Assembly: GCF_009569385.1 (NCBI RefSeq)
Contig: NZ_WBOF01000001.1
Span: 930,001-994,000 of the forward strand
Origin: Streptomyces kaniharaensis
Lineage (GTDB): Bacteria; Actinomycetota; Actinomycetes; Streptomycetales; Streptomycetaceae
Reading direction: 5' to 3'
Length of the DNA stretch: 64,000 nt
Shown here: positions 38,579 to 47,464 of the stretch, in pieces
Layout: the number at the start of each line of letters is the position of its first letter
Position numbering within the stretch: position 1 is the first letter of the stretch
Translations under genes and position numbers: made by a program
The notes under the pieces: generated by a model
Seen by the model: only the letters and a program-made list of their open reading frames with translations
Told to the model about the DNA's origin: nothing
Database searches by the model: none

Positions 38579-39451
38579 CTAGACCGGCGGCCAGGGGATC
38601 GCGGGCCAGTCCGCGGACGGCAGCGGGTGACGGCCCGTGCCGCGCAGCCCGGCCACCCGGGCCCGGGTGGCGTCCAGCTCGGCGGCCGTCAGGTGCGGAA
38701 CCAGCCGCTCGCCGAGCTCGCCGTCCAGCTGCCCCGCCAGCCGGGACAGCATCTCCAGCGCCTCGGCCGGCAGCGGCTCCCCGGCCCAGCCCCACAGCAG
38801 GGTGCGCAGCTTGTCCTCGGTGCTGAAGGTGACACCGTGGTCGATGCCGTAGACCCGCCCGTCGGCGGCCGGGATCAGGTGGCCGCCCTTGCGGTCGGCG
38901 TTGTTGAGGACGGCGTCCAGCACGGCGAGCCGGCGCAGCCGCGCGTCGTCGTGGTGGACCAGCAGCGCGGTGCGCCCGTCGCCGACGTCGGCCCGGACGA
39001 TCGGCAGCCAGCCGGCCTCGGGGCCGCGCGGGTCCTGGAGGTCGAGCAGCGGCTCGGCCGCCGGGTCGGGCTCCACCCACAGCTGCACCATGCCGGGCCC
39101 GTGCGGGCCGTCGCGCAGCACGGTCGGCGGGATCAGCGCCCAGCCGGTGGCGGCGGACAGCTCGTACGCGGCGACCTCGCGGCCCGCGAGCGTGCCGTCC
39201 GGGAAGTCCCAGAGCGGGCGTTCGCCGCCCACCGGCTTGTACACCGCCTGCGCGCTCAGCGAGCCGAGCGCGACGGAGCAGTAGAGCGCGGCGTTCGAGG
39301 CGTCGGTCAGGCGGCCGTGGACCGTCAGTTCGCCCTCGCGCAGCAGCGCCAGCGCGGTGGGCGCGTCGGCGGCGAGGGCCGCGGCGACGACCGGGTCCGC
39401 CCGGGGCGGGGTCTCGGTGTTCAGCGCCGGTAGCCGTTCGCGCGCGGGCAC
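38579..39451 (-). CDS. SCO1664-family atypical kinase-fold protein
   Basis: A 290-aa protein of unknown substrate with features of the PI3/4-kinase-like fold. A candidate ATP-binding Lys is K72 (AVYKPVGG). A Glu lies in GREVAAYEL (about 92), the catalytic-loop-like NNADRKGGH spans 183-191, and a metal-binding IDHG spans 203-206. GTG at 39451 chosen: GGAGGG lies 6 nt upstream, giving a 31-bp overlap with the DUF3090 gene. It forms a unit with the DUF3090 and phosphatase genes next to mshC, an arrangement conserved in actinobacteria. Confidence 0.82.
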   Translation of the reverse strand: MPARERLPALNTETPPRADPVVAAALAADAPTALALLREGELTVHGRLTDASNAALYCSVALGSLSAQAVYKPVGGERPLWDFPDGTLAGREVAAYELSAATGWALIPPTVLRDGPHGPGMVQLWVEPDPAAEPLLDLQDPRGPEAGWLPIVRADVGDGRTALLVHHDDARLRRLAVLDAVLNNADRKGGHLIPAADGRVYGIDHGVTFSTEDKLRTLLWGWAGEPLPAEALEMLSRLAGQLDGELGERLVPHLTAAELDATRARVAGLRGTGRHPLPSADWPAIPWPPV

Positions 39452-39987
39452 AGGTGGCCCTCCGGGTCGAGCGGCAGGTTGCAGAACGGGCACGGCTTGC
39501 GGCCGGCCGCGACCAGGTCCAGCGCCCGCTTGGCGAACACCCGGGCCATCGCGCCAGTGAGCCGCACCCGGAGCATGTCCGGACCGTTGTCGTCGTCCTC
39601 GAAGACCGTCTCGGCGGCGTCCTCGTCCTCGTCCTCGACCAGCGCCTGCGCCTCGACCACCAGGCAGCGGTCCACGCTGTCCCAGGCCAGGGCCATGGTG
39701 CCGACCCGGAATTCCTGCTCCAGCGGCAGGTCCAGCGGGGCGGTGTCGAGCAGGTCCTGCGGGGCGGCCGCCGGGATCGAGGCGTCGCCGCCGCTGCGCC
39801 GCAGCGCCTCGTCCAGGACCTCGTCGATCCGCTCGGCGAGCGCGGCGACCTGGGTCTTCTCCAGCAGCACGCTGGTGATCCGCCCCCGGGCGCTGGCCTG
39901 CAGGTAGAAGGCCCGGGCGCCGGGCTGGCCGACGGTGCCGGCCACGAACCGTTCGGGCTGGTCGTAGAAGAAGACCTGACGGGGCAC
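39421..39987 (-). CDS. DUF3090-family protein with C-terminal zinc-binding motif
   Basis: A 188-aa protein. The N-terminal domain begins PRQVFFYDQPERFVAGTVGQPGARAFYLQA, and an acidic stretch (EDEDEDAAETVFEDDD) lies mid-protein. A C-terminal zinc-knuckle-like CPFCNLPLDPEGHLC ends in an Arg-rich tail. Function unknown. The gene overlaps the kinase-like gene downstream and follows the phosphatase by about 170 bp. GTG start with GGAG-like sequence upstream. Confidence 0.88.
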   Translation of the reverse strand: MPRQVFFYDQPERFVAGTVGQPGARAFYLQASARGRITSVLLEKTQVAALAERIDEVLDEALRRSGGDASIPAAAPQDLLDTAPLDLPLEQEFRVGTMALAWDSVDRCLVVEAQALVEDEDEDAAETVFEDDDNGPDMLRVRLTGAMARVFAKRALDLVAAGRKPCPFCNLPLDPEGHLCPRANGYRR

Positions 39988-40155
39988 GCTCTCGCTCCGG
40001 ATCGTGTCGCTCGTTGAGGATCCGCTGGCGGAATCCTTTGGTGGACCACAGGAATTCGTCGGACTCGCCTGCGGCGAGGCTCGTTAGTCACCCTACGACC
40101 TCCCGGCCCCGGCCGGGGAGCCGAGCAGCGGGCAGGGCCCGCGGCGCCCGACCGC

Positions 40156-40848
40156 TCAGGCGGTGCCGCCGACCACCGCGTCGCCGGCCGGGGTGGCCTG
40201 GGCGGCACCGGGTTTCGGTGCCAGCGAGGCGAGGTCGCCGGTGTCGCCCATCCTCAGCACGAAGGGCCGCTGCGGGGTGTAACGGATCGCGGAGACGGAA
40301 CAAGGCTCGACGCTGATCCGCTGGAAGTGGTCCAGGTGCAGGCCGAGCGCGTCGGCGATCACCGCCTTGATCACGTCCCCGTGCGAGCAGGCGATCCAGA
40401 CCGCGTCGTCGCCGTGCTCGGCGGCGATCTTCTCGTTCCACTCGCGCACCGCGCTCACCGTGCGGTGGCTCAGCTCGCGCAGCGACTCGCCGCCGGGGAA
40501 CGCCGCGGCGGCCGCGTGGTCCTGGACGGTGCGCCACAGCGGCTCCTTGGCCAGCTCGGCCAGCGGACGGCCGGTCCACTCGCCGTAGTGGCACTCGCCG
40601 AGCCGATCGTCCTCGGCGGGCGGGCCCAGCTCCGGCCGGGCGGCGAGCAGCGGCTCCAGGGTCTGCCGGCAGCGTTCCAGCGGGCTGCTGACGGCCTGCG
40701 CCAGCGGGATGCCGGCGAGCCGTTCGGCCATCGCGGCGGCCTGCGCGCGCCCGGTGTCGTCGAGGTCCACCCCGGGCGTCCAACCGGCCAGTATTCCGGC
40801 GGTGTTCGCGGTCGAGCGGCCGTGGCGGACGAGCAGCAGGGTGGGCAT
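40156..40848 (-). CDS. Histidine phosphatase family protein (MSMEG_4193 type)
   Basis: A 230-aa phosphoglycerate-mutase-like phosphatase. The catalytic His lies in LLLVRHGRSTANT, the second in IACSHGDVIKAV. R residues in SSPLERCRQTLE and the Glu of YGEWTGR complete the pocket. Natural substrate unknown. It heads a three-gene unit with DUF3090 and the SCO1664-like kinase-fold protein, so a phosphorylation-dephosphorylation pair is conceivable. Confidence 0.88.
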   Translation of the reverse strand: MPTLLLVRHGRSTANTAGILAGWTPGVDLDDTGRAQAAAMAERLAGIPLAQAVSSPLERCRQTLEPLLAARPELGPPAEDDRLGECHYGEWTGRPLAELAKEPLWRTVQDHAAAAAFPGGESLRELSHRTVSAVREWNEKIAAEHGDDAVWIACSHGDVIKAVIADALGLHLDHFQRISVEPCSVSAIRYTPQRPFVLRMGDTGDLASLAPKPGAAQATPAGDAVVGGTA

Positions 40849-40871
40849 GGGGCTTAGCCTACGGCTTCCGC

Positions 40872-40916
40872 GGGTGGGCGTGGGGTGCGGGCGCCGGGGG
40901 CGGGTGTGGGGGCGGG
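40872..40916 (+). other. G-rich tract, potential G-quadruplex
   Basis: Eight G-runs of three or more (GGG TGGG, GGGG, GGG, GGGGG, GGG, GGGGG, GGG) occur within 45 nt on the plus strand, between the divergent phosphatase and corA genes. The loops are 1-5 nt, fitting the usual quadruplex pattern. Confidence 0.5.
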
Positions 40917-40982
40917 CGTCAGGCGTGGGCGGCTCTCCTCAGGGGCCCCGGGTCCGAGCCCGGCAGGGGCCGACAGGTCAGA

Positions 40983-41975
40983 ATGTCCGACATGATCGTC
41001 CACTGCGCCATCTACCGCGACGGCCGCCGGGTCGAGACACTCTCGCATCCCGCCGGCGCCCTCGCCGCCGCCCGGTCGGCCGGCCCGGGCGGCTTCGTCT
41101 GGATAGGCCTGTTCGAGCCCACCGCCGAGGAACTCGACCAGGTCGGCAGCGAGTTCGCGCTGCACCCGCTGGCCGCCGAGGACGCCGTCCGAGCCCACCA
41201 GCGCCCCAAGATCGAGGCCTACCAGGGCTCGCTGTTCGTCGCGCTCAAGACGCTCGGTTACCACCCCGGCGCCCACGCGGTGACCAGCGGCGAGGTGATG
41301 GTCTTCGTCGGCACCGACTTCGTCCTGACCGTCCGGCACGGCGAGGACACCCCGCTCAGCGGCCTGCGGGCCCGGCTGGAACAGCAGCCCGAGCTGCTGG
41401 CGTACGGGCCGAGCGCGGTGCTGCACTCGGTCTGCGCCACCGTGGTGGACGGCTACATGGAGGTCGCCGCCGCCCTCCAGACCGACCTGGACGACCTGGA
41501 GGCCGACCTCTTCGCCCCCAGCCGGGTCGGCCCCGACATCGCCGGGCGGATCTACGGCTCCAAACGCCAGGTGATGACCGTCCGCCGCGCCACCGTGCCG
41601 CTGCTGGAACCGATGCTGCGCCTGGAGCGCGACGGCGCCCCGTTCGTCCGCCCCGAGGCGCTGCCCTACCTGCGCAACGTCGCCGACCACCTGGCCCGGG
41701 TGAACGACCAGGTGGACGGCATGGACCGGCTGCTGTCCGACATCCTCAGCGCCAACCTGGCGCAGGTCAGCGTGCAGCAGAACAACGACATGCGGAAGAT
41801 CTCGGCCTGGGCGGCGCTGGCCGCGGTGCCGACGATGATCGCCGGCATCTACGGGATGAACTTCGACCACATGCCCGAGCTGCACCAGCCCTGGGGGTAC
41901 CCGGCGGCGCTGGGGCTGATGGCGGCGGTGTGCGTCGTGCTGCACCGGATCTTCAAGCGGCACGACTGGCTGTAG
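40983..41975 (+). CDS. corA: CorA-family magnesium/cobalt transporter
   Basis: A 330-aa pentameric channel subunit. A long cytoplasmic domain ends in the stalk helix. Two C-terminal membrane helices follow, with the selectivity motif YGMNF at the end of the first (ALAAVPTMIAGIYGMNF) and a basic tail (FKRHDWL). It moves Mg2+ inward. It starts ATG just after the G-rich tract, so that tract lies in its promoter region. Confidence 0.95.
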   Translation: MSDMIVHCAIYRDGRRVETLSHPAGALAAARSAGPGGFVWIGLFEPTAEELDQVGSEFALHPLAAEDAVRAHQRPKIEAYQGSLFVALKTLGYHPGAHAVTSGEVMVFVGTDFVLTVRHGEDTPLSGLRARLEQQPELLAYGPSAVLHSVCATVVDGYMEVAAALQTDLDDLEADLFAPSRVGPDIAGRIYGSKRQVMTVRRATVPLLEPMLRLERDGAPFVRPEALPYLRNVADHLARVNDQVDGMDRLLSDILSANLAQVSVQQNNDMRKISAWAALAAVPTMIAGIYGMNFDHMPELHQPWGYPAALGLMAAVCVVLHRIFKRHDWL

Positions 41976-42004
41976 GGCCGCCCGCCCGTGGTGCCGCGGC
42001 GCGG

Positions 42005-43051
42005 TCAGGCCACCCCGGCGCGCTCCAGCGCCTCGACGCCGGTGCGCAGCGCCCGGATCCGCTCGTCCAGGGTGAAGCCGCCCGGGGCCAGGGTGAGCGT
42101 GGTGACGCCCGCCTCGGCGTAGGCCTGCATGCGGTCGGCGATCCGGGCGGTGTCGCCGATCAGCGCCGTGGCGTCGATCAGGTCGTGCGGGACGGCCGCG
42201 GCGGCGCCGGCGTAGTCCTTGGCCAGGTACTTCTCCTGGACCTCGTCGGCGGCCTGCTCGTAGCCCATCCGCCGGGCGAGCTGGTTGTAGAAGTTCTTCT
42301 CCTTGCTGCCCATGCCGCCGATGTAGAGCGCGGCGTAGGAGCGCAGCGAGTCGACGCCGGCCTTGATGTCCTCGCCGACCGCGACGTTGACGGTCGGGCA
42401 GAGGTCGAAGCCGTCCAGCGTCTGCCCGTTCCGGGCGCGCCCGGCCTTCAGCGGGTCGAGGGAGAGCGCGGCGTGCTCGGGCGAGAAGAAGATGCCGAGC
42501 CAGCCGTCGGCGATCTCGCCGGTCTGCTCCAGGTTCTTCGGGCCGATCGCGGCGATGTACAGCGGGATGTGCTCGCGCACCGGGTGAACGGTGAGCTTGA
42601 TCGGCTTGCCGGGCCCGCCGGGCAGCGGCAGCGTCCAGTGCGCGCCCTCGTGGACGAGGCGCTCGCGGGACATCGCCTTGCGGATGATCTCCACGTACTC
42701 GCGGGTGCGGGCGAGCGGCTGGTCGAACTTGACGCCGTACCAGCCCTCGGAGACCTGCGGGCCGGAGACGCCGAGGCCGAGCCGGAACCGGCCGCCGGAG
42801 AGGGTGTCCAGGGTGGCGGCGGTCATCGCCGTCATGGCGGGGGTGCGGGCCGGGATCTGGAAGATGGCCGACCCGACGTCGATCCGCTCGGTCTTCGCGG
42901 CGACGAAGCTGAGCACGGTCGCAGCGTCGGAGCCGTACGCCTCGGCCGCCCAGCAGACCGAGTAGCCCAGCCGGTCCGCCTCCTGGGCCACGGCGATGTT
43001 GTCGGCGTCCATGCCGAGTCCCCAGTAGCCGAGGTTGATGCCGAGTCGCAT
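42005..43051 (-). CDS. LLM-class F420-dependent oxidoreductase
   Basis: A 348-aa luciferase-like TIM-barrel enzyme that uses coenzyme F420. Diagnostic segments are LGINLGYWG, AVAQEADRLGYSVCWAAEAYGSDA, TMTAATLDTLSGGRFRLGLGVSG-type sequence and PLYIAAIGPKNLEQTGEIADGW. Substrate unknown. ATG chosen with AAGG 8 nt upstream. It converges with corA and is followed by only 30 bp. Confidence 0.92.
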   Translation of the reverse strand: MRLGINLGYWGLGMDADNIAVAQEADRLGYSVCWAAEAYGSDAATVLSFVAAKTERIDVGSAIFQIPARTPAMTAMTAATLDTLSGGRFRLGLGVSGPQVSEGWYGVKFDQPLARTREYVEIIRKAMSRERLVHEGAHWTLPLPGGPGKPIKLTVHPVREHIPLYIAAIGPKNLEQTGEIADGWLGIFFSPEHAALSLDPLKAGRARNGQTLDGFDLCPTVNVAVGEDIKAGVDSLRSYAALYIGGMGSKEKNFYNQLARRMGYEQAADEVQEKYLAKDYAGAAAAVPHDLIDATALIGDTARIADRMQAYAEAGVTTLTLAPGGFTLDERIRALRTGVEALERAGVA

Positions 43052-43312
43052 GTGCCGAACCTTCCAGTCGGTGGGCTTGGTGGTGAGGGTAGCCGGGCGT
43101 CCCACGGTGATGCTACTGACCGGTAGTCGTGGGCTGGGTCACACCGGGCCCGTCCTCCCCCGGTGATCGTTCTGCGGGTCTGCGCACCTGCCCGTGCACC
43201 GGCCGCTACGCTCAGCCGACGTGGGGAGCCCTCTGCGGAATCCTCTCCCCACCTGCGCGTTTAGAGGGCTACCGGGGCACCCGGGGCCACCGGCCAGTGG
43301 AGGGCCCGTCCG

Positions 43313-44293
43313 ATGGAAAAGCGTCACCTCGGCCGTACCGGCCTACAGGTCTCCCGGCTCGGCCTCGGCACCATGACCTGGGGCCGCGACACCGACGAAC
43401 ACGAGGCCGCCGAGCAGCTCAAGGAGTTCGTCGACGCCGGCGGCAACCTGGTCGACACCGCCGACGTGTACGCCGACGGCGGCGCCGAGTACCTGATCTC
43501 CCGCCTCACCGACAATCTCGTCCCCCGCTCCGAACTGGTCATCGCCACCAAGGCCGGCAGCGTCCCCGACTCCGCCCGCCGCTTCGACGGCTCGCGCGGC
43601 CACCTGCTCGCCGCCCTCGACGCCTCGCTGCGCCGGCTCGGCACCGACTACGTCGACCTGTGGCAGATGCACGCCTTCGATCCGGCCACCCCCGTCGAGG
43701 AGACGCTCAGCGCCCTCGACATCGCCGTCGCCTCCGGGCGCGCCCGGTACGTCGGGATCTGCGACTTCAGCGGCTGGCAGCTCGCCAAGGCCGCCACCTG
43801 GCAGCACGCCCACCACGGGCGGACGCCGATCGCCGGGGCGCAGCTGGAGTACTCGCTGCTCCAGCGCGGCATCGAGCGCGAGGCGCTGCCCGCCGCCCTC
43901 GACACGGGGGTCGGGCTGCTCGCCTCGTCGCCGCTCGGGCGCGGGGTGCTCACCGGCAAGTACCGGCACGGCATCCCGCAGGACTCTCGCGGCGCCTCGG
44001 CCCACCTGTCCGGCTTCGTCCAGCCGTACCTCGGGGAGCGCTCGCGGCGCATCGTCGACGCCGTCGCCACCGCCGCGGACGGTCTGGCCAGCACGCCGCT
44101 CGCGGTCGCCCTCGCGTGGGTGCGGGACCGGCCCGGGGTGGCGAGTGCGCTGGTCGGGGCCCGGACGGTCGCGCAGCTGCAGGCGGCGCTGTCAGTGGAG
44201 GCCCTTACGCTTCCGGAAGAGATCCGCGGCGCGCTGGACGACATCTCGTCCCCGGTGCACCGCTACCCGGACCAGGGGTGGAGCGAGCTGTAG
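43313..44293 (+). CDS. Aldo/keto reductase
   Basis: A 326-aa NADPH-dependent reductase with a TIM-barrel fold. The catalytic tetrad is visible: Asp and Tyr in NLVDTADVYADG, Lys in LVIATKAGS and His in DLWQMHAFD. The C-terminal NADP-binding stretch is ALVGARTVAQLQAALS. Substrate unknown. It is followed after 47 bp by the RecD-like gene in the same direction. Confidence 0.93.
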   Translation: MEKRHLGRTGLQVSRLGLGTMTWGRDTDEHEAAEQLKEFVDAGGNLVDTADVYADGGAEYLISRLTDNLVPRSELVIATKAGSVPDSARRFDGSRGHLLAALDASLRRLGTDYVDLWQMHAFDPATPVEETLSALDIAVASGRARYVGICDFSGWQLAKAATWQHAHHGRTPIAGAQLEYSLLQRGIEREALPAALDTGVGLLASSPLGRGVLTGKYRHGIPQDSRGASAHLSGFVQPYLGERSRRIVDAVATAADGLASTPLAVALAWVRDRPGVASALVGARTVAQLQAALSVEALTLPEEIRGALDDISSPVHRYPDQGWSEL

Positions 44294-44340
44294 CCCCTTG
44301 TCCTGACGAACACGCAGTGGAGTGACCCTTGGAGCGGACG

Positions 44341-46398
44341 ATGAGTGACACGGAGAACGGCGCTCCGGAGGAGACCTCGGCGGGCACGGCTGGCACGTCT
44401 GGCACGGCGGAACCGGTGGACAAGGCCGCGGCGATCGCCGAGCTGGCGCAGAAGATCCGAAGCGTCGGGCCGCAGTCCTCCGCGCCCGAGGGTGTTCCGG
44501 CCGCCGTTCCGGCCGCCGCGCCGGCACCGTCCGCTGCGGAGCTCGACCAGCAGCGTGCGCAGGCGCTGCGCGACACCGCCGAGGTGCTCACGGCAGGTGG
44601 CGCCCCCGCCGAGTTCGCGGCCGCCGCCGTGGCCGAGTTCGGCGACGGTGCCGCCGAACAGCTGCGCTCCGACCCGTGGGCGGTCCTCGGGCTGCCCGGC
44701 GTCCGGCCCGAGCAGGCGGACGGCTTCGCCCGTGGCCTGCTCGGCCCCGCCGCCGGCCCCGGCGACCCGCGCCGCGCCCAGGCGCTGGTGCCGTGGCTGC
44801 TGGAGCAGTCGGCGCTGCGCGGCCACTCCGCCGTCGAGATCGCCGAGATCGCGGCCGGGCTCGACCGCCTCGGGCTGCCCGACTCCGCCGCCGCGATCCA
44901 GGCGGCCGTGCTGGACGGTCGGGCGATGGCCTTCCAGGAGGAGCTGACCGGCCCCGGGGCACACGCCGCCGGGGGCGGCGACGAGGACGAGGAGCCGCCG
45001 ACCCGGACGCTGCTCGCGCTGGAGCGGCTGGCGCTCGCGGAGGAGAGCCTCGCGGACGGGCTGGTCCGGCTGATGTCCACCTTCGTGCCGGGGACGGAGC
45101 CCGACGAGGCTCCCGGAGAAGGTTCCGGAGAAGGTTCCGGAGAAGGTTCCGAAGAAGGTTCCGAAGAGGCCTCCGCCGGGAACGGCGACGGGGCCGAGGC
45201 TCCTGCCGCCCCCGGCCCATCCGCATGGGCGGCCGCCGCCGAGGCCGCACCGTCGTCCTCGGCCACCGCGCTGATCAGTGCCGTCGCCGACAGCGCCCTC
45301 GTGCTGCACACCGGCGGCGAGGCGGCCCGCGCCGAGCCGGCCGCACTGCTCACCGCCGCCTCCGGCCTCGGGCTTCGCAGCTGGGCCGCCACCTGGACCG
45401 ACCAGGGCCGGGACTCCTTCGCCGCCCCCGCCGGCTCCCCCACCCCCGTGGTCACGCTCGCCGAGCTGCTGTCCGGCACCGCCGGCCCCGGCCGCTCGCC
45501 CGACGGCACGCTCGCCCTGGACCTCCTCGTCGTCCTCGACGCACCGCTACTGGACGTCGAACTCGCCGCCACCGTCCTGGAGTCGCTCGCCGACGGCACC
45601 CGGCTGGTGCTCAGCGGCGACCCCGGCCAGCTCTGGTCGGCCGGCCCCGGCCGGTTCTTCGCCGACCTGCTGGCCGCCAAGGCCTGCCCGGCGGTCGCCT
45701 CCCGCACCCCCGACTTCGGCCCGATCGGCGAGCTGGTATCCGGCGTCGGCATCGGCGAGCTCCAGCAGGTCGAGGCGCCGGACAAGGAGGTGGTCATCCT
45801 GACCGCCAGGGACGGCGCCGAGGCCGTCCACCGCGCCATCCAGCTGCTCACCGACTCCATCCCCCGCGCCCTCGGCATCCCCGCCGAGCAGGTCGTCCTG
45901 CTCACCCCCGGCCACGGCGGCGCGGCCGGCACCCGGGCGCTCAACGCCGCCGCCAAGGCCCGGCTCAACCCCGGCCCCGGCCGGTTCGGCGGCTTCGACC
46001 CCGGCGACCGGGTGGTCGACTCCCCCGCCCCCGGCATCACCCGCCCGGCCCGGGTGCTCGACGGCGACGCCACCGGCCTGCACCTGGAGTACGCGGACGG
46101 CACGCACCGGACCGTCCCGCCCGCCGAGGCGGCCCGGCTGCGGCACGGATGGGCGCTGACCGTCCACCAGGCGCTCGGCCGGCGCTGGCCCGGCGCGGTG
46201 GTCGTGCTGCCGGAGGACGCCGCCCCGGCGCTCACCCGGCAGTGGGTCTACACCGCGTTCGGCCGCGGCGAGCGGCACCTGTCCGTGGTGCACGCGGCGG
46301 GCCCCGCGCTCGCCCAGGCCGTCGCCGAGCGCCCGGCGCAGCCGCGCACCACCCGCCTGCGGGCGATCCTCGCGGAGAACGCGGCCTCGGCGTACTGA
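44341..46398 (+). CDS. RecD-like protein with eroded ATPase motifs
   Basis: A 685-aa protein built like RecD2-type helicases. A helix-hairpin-helix region (about 110-220, DPWAVLGLPGVRPEQADGFARGLL) is followed by an acidic Gly/Ser/Glu linker, a RecA-like core and a C-terminal UvrD_C_2-like part. Walker A is absent: the equivalent site reads TGGEAARAE (about 324-332). In motif II, D400 is followed by Ala instead of Glu. Motif III SGDPGQLWSAGPG (425-437) is kept. The final helicase motif reads TVHQALG (607-613), with Gln for Lys. It probably binds DNA or a partner without unwinding. ATG with GGAG 6 nt upstream. Confidence 0.8.
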   Translation: MSDTENGAPEETSAGTAGTSGTAEPVDKAAAIAELAQKIRSVGPQSSAPEGVPAAVPAAAPAPSAAELDQQRAQALRDTAEVLTAGGAPAEFAAAAVAEFGDGAAEQLRSDPWAVLGLPGVRPEQADGFARGLLGPAAGPGDPRRAQALVPWLLEQSALRGHSAVEIAEIAAGLDRLGLPDSAAAIQAAVLDGRAMAFQEELTGPGAHAAGGGDEDEEPPTRTLLALERLALAEESLADGLVRLMSTFVPGTEPDEAPGEGSGEGSGEGSEEGSEEASAGNGDGAEAPAAPGPSAWAAAAEAAPSSSATALISAVADSALVLHTGGEAARAEPAALLTAASGLGLRSWAATWTDQGRDSFAAPAGSPTPVVTLAELLSGTAGPGRSPDGTLALDLLVVLDAPLLDVELAATVLESLADGTRLVLSGDPGQLWSAGPGRFFADLLAAKACPAVASRTPDFGPIGELVSGVGIGELQQVEAPDKEVVILTARDGAEAVHRAIQLLTDSIPRALGIPAEQVVLLTPGHGGAAGTRALNAAAKARLNPGPGRFGGFDPGDRVVDSPAPGITRPARVLDGDATGLHLEYADGTHRTVPPAEAARLRHGWALTVHQALGRRWPGAVVVLPEDAAPALTRQWVYTAFGRGERHLSVVHAAGPALAQAVAERPAQPRTTRLRAILAENAASAY
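45109..45168 (+). repeat. 12-bp in-frame tandem repeat in the RecD-like gene
   Basis: Five units of GGTTCCGGAGAA, the last two diverged to GGTTCCGAAGAA/GAG and the first partial. They encode GSGE/GSEE repeats of the acidic linker. Confidence 0.9.
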
Positions 46399-46416
46399 CG
46401 GCTCCGGACACGGAAA

Positions 46417-46449
46417 GCGGGCGGCCCCACGACACGTGGGGCCGCCCGC
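46417..46449. terminator. Bidirectional terminator after the RecD-like gene
   Basis: A perfect 14-bp stem (GCGGGCGGCCCCAC and complement) with a 5-nt loop, between convergent genes. Confidence 0.88.
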
Positions 46450-46465
46450 CGCGTTCCGGACCGCG

Positions 46466-47071
46466 TCAGTCGTCGAGGTCCTCGTCGTCGTAGACCTCGC
46501 TCACGTCGAACCGGCAGATCAGCAGCTGCGGATCGGCGTGGTCGAAGGGCTCCGGCAGCCACTCCCCCGGCTCGGTCGGCTCGGCCGCCGCGACCCAGAG
46601 CGTCGAGTCGGCCTCCTCCAGGCCGAACTCCTCACTTCGGGCGGCGATCTCGTCCGGCTCGTACTCGCCGAACAGCACGCCGATCGCGGCGTTCACCCCG
46701 CTCGCGCCGGCGCCGCCCGGGGTCAACGACGCATCGAGCCGCTCGGCCTGGGCGCGCAGCCGCTGGGGATCGGCGACGTGGTAGTCGCGGCGGATCAGCA
46801 CGCTGATCGCCTCGGGCTGGTCGGGGCCGTGGTAGCCCCCGGGGCCCTCGTCCCCGGGGACCTCGAACGGGGTGACCTCGTCGTAGGCCTCGTACAGGAG
46901 TTGGTCGTAGGCGATGGCCGCCGTCGCGAGCTGCTCGTAGGCGGCGGACACAGCGGGATCATCCGCTGCGCTGGGGCTTGACACCGCTTCCAGATGACGG
47001 TCGATGGCGGCCTTGACCGCCTCGGCGGCGGCGCGTACCTCGGCAATGGTGGGCTGCGCGGCATCAGACAT
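46466..47071 (-). CDS. Conserved acidic protein of unknown function
   Basis: A 201-aa soluble, strongly acidic protein. The N-terminal half is helical and Ala-rich (AEVRAAAEAVKAAIDRHLEAV). The C-terminal half has aromatic and acidic patches and ends VYDDEDLDD. No signal peptide or membrane helix, and no family recognised. ATG start. It converges with the RecD-like gene. Confidence 0.7.
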   Translation of the reverse strand: MSDAAQPTIAEVRAAAEAVKAAIDRHLEAVSSPSAADDPAVSAAYEQLATAAIAYDQLLYEAYDEVTPFEVPGDEGPGGYHGPDQPEAISVLIRRDYHVADPQRLRAQAERLDASLTPGGAGASGVNAAIGVLFGEYEPDEIAARSEEFGLEEADSTLWVAAAEPTEPGEWLPEPFDHADPQLLICRFDVSEVYDDEDLDD

Positions 47072-47464
47072 GGTGCAGACGCTATCTCCCCGCGGTGTCG
47101 GTACGCACAGCGGTTGTCACCTACACCCGCGATTTCACCGCAACTTCCCCCCTGATGTCCGATCCAGGCGGTTCTGTCCCCGCGCGGACCCGGCGCGCGA
47201 GGCGCGCGGAGGGGGTGGCCCGACCGTCCGGCGACCGCTTGGTGCGCCCGGATCGGGGTATCCCGTCCACACGAGCAACAGAACTGATGAACTGTCAGAG
47301 ACGTGTCCGGTCCGTCCTGGCTCGCCGACCGCTCACGGCGGCTCTCGATGCGGTTCGGTCGCTCTCCGTGGCTCCCGGGGCGGGGAGGACGGCCGGAAAT
47401 ACCCGGGCCCACCGTCCGTGGCAGGCCGTAGGCTTGCGTGCAGGTGATCCTCAGGAGGAGCGTT
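47072..47464. other. Intergenic region
   Basis: A 393-bp stretch between the divergent acidic-protein and DUF5703 genes. It contains a GC palindrome-rich segment near 47190-47205 (GGCGCGCGAGGCGCGCG). An AT-richer segment with GAACTGATGAACTG at about 47281-47296 might hold promoters. No gene, RNA or known riboswitch was recognised. Confidence 0.4.
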
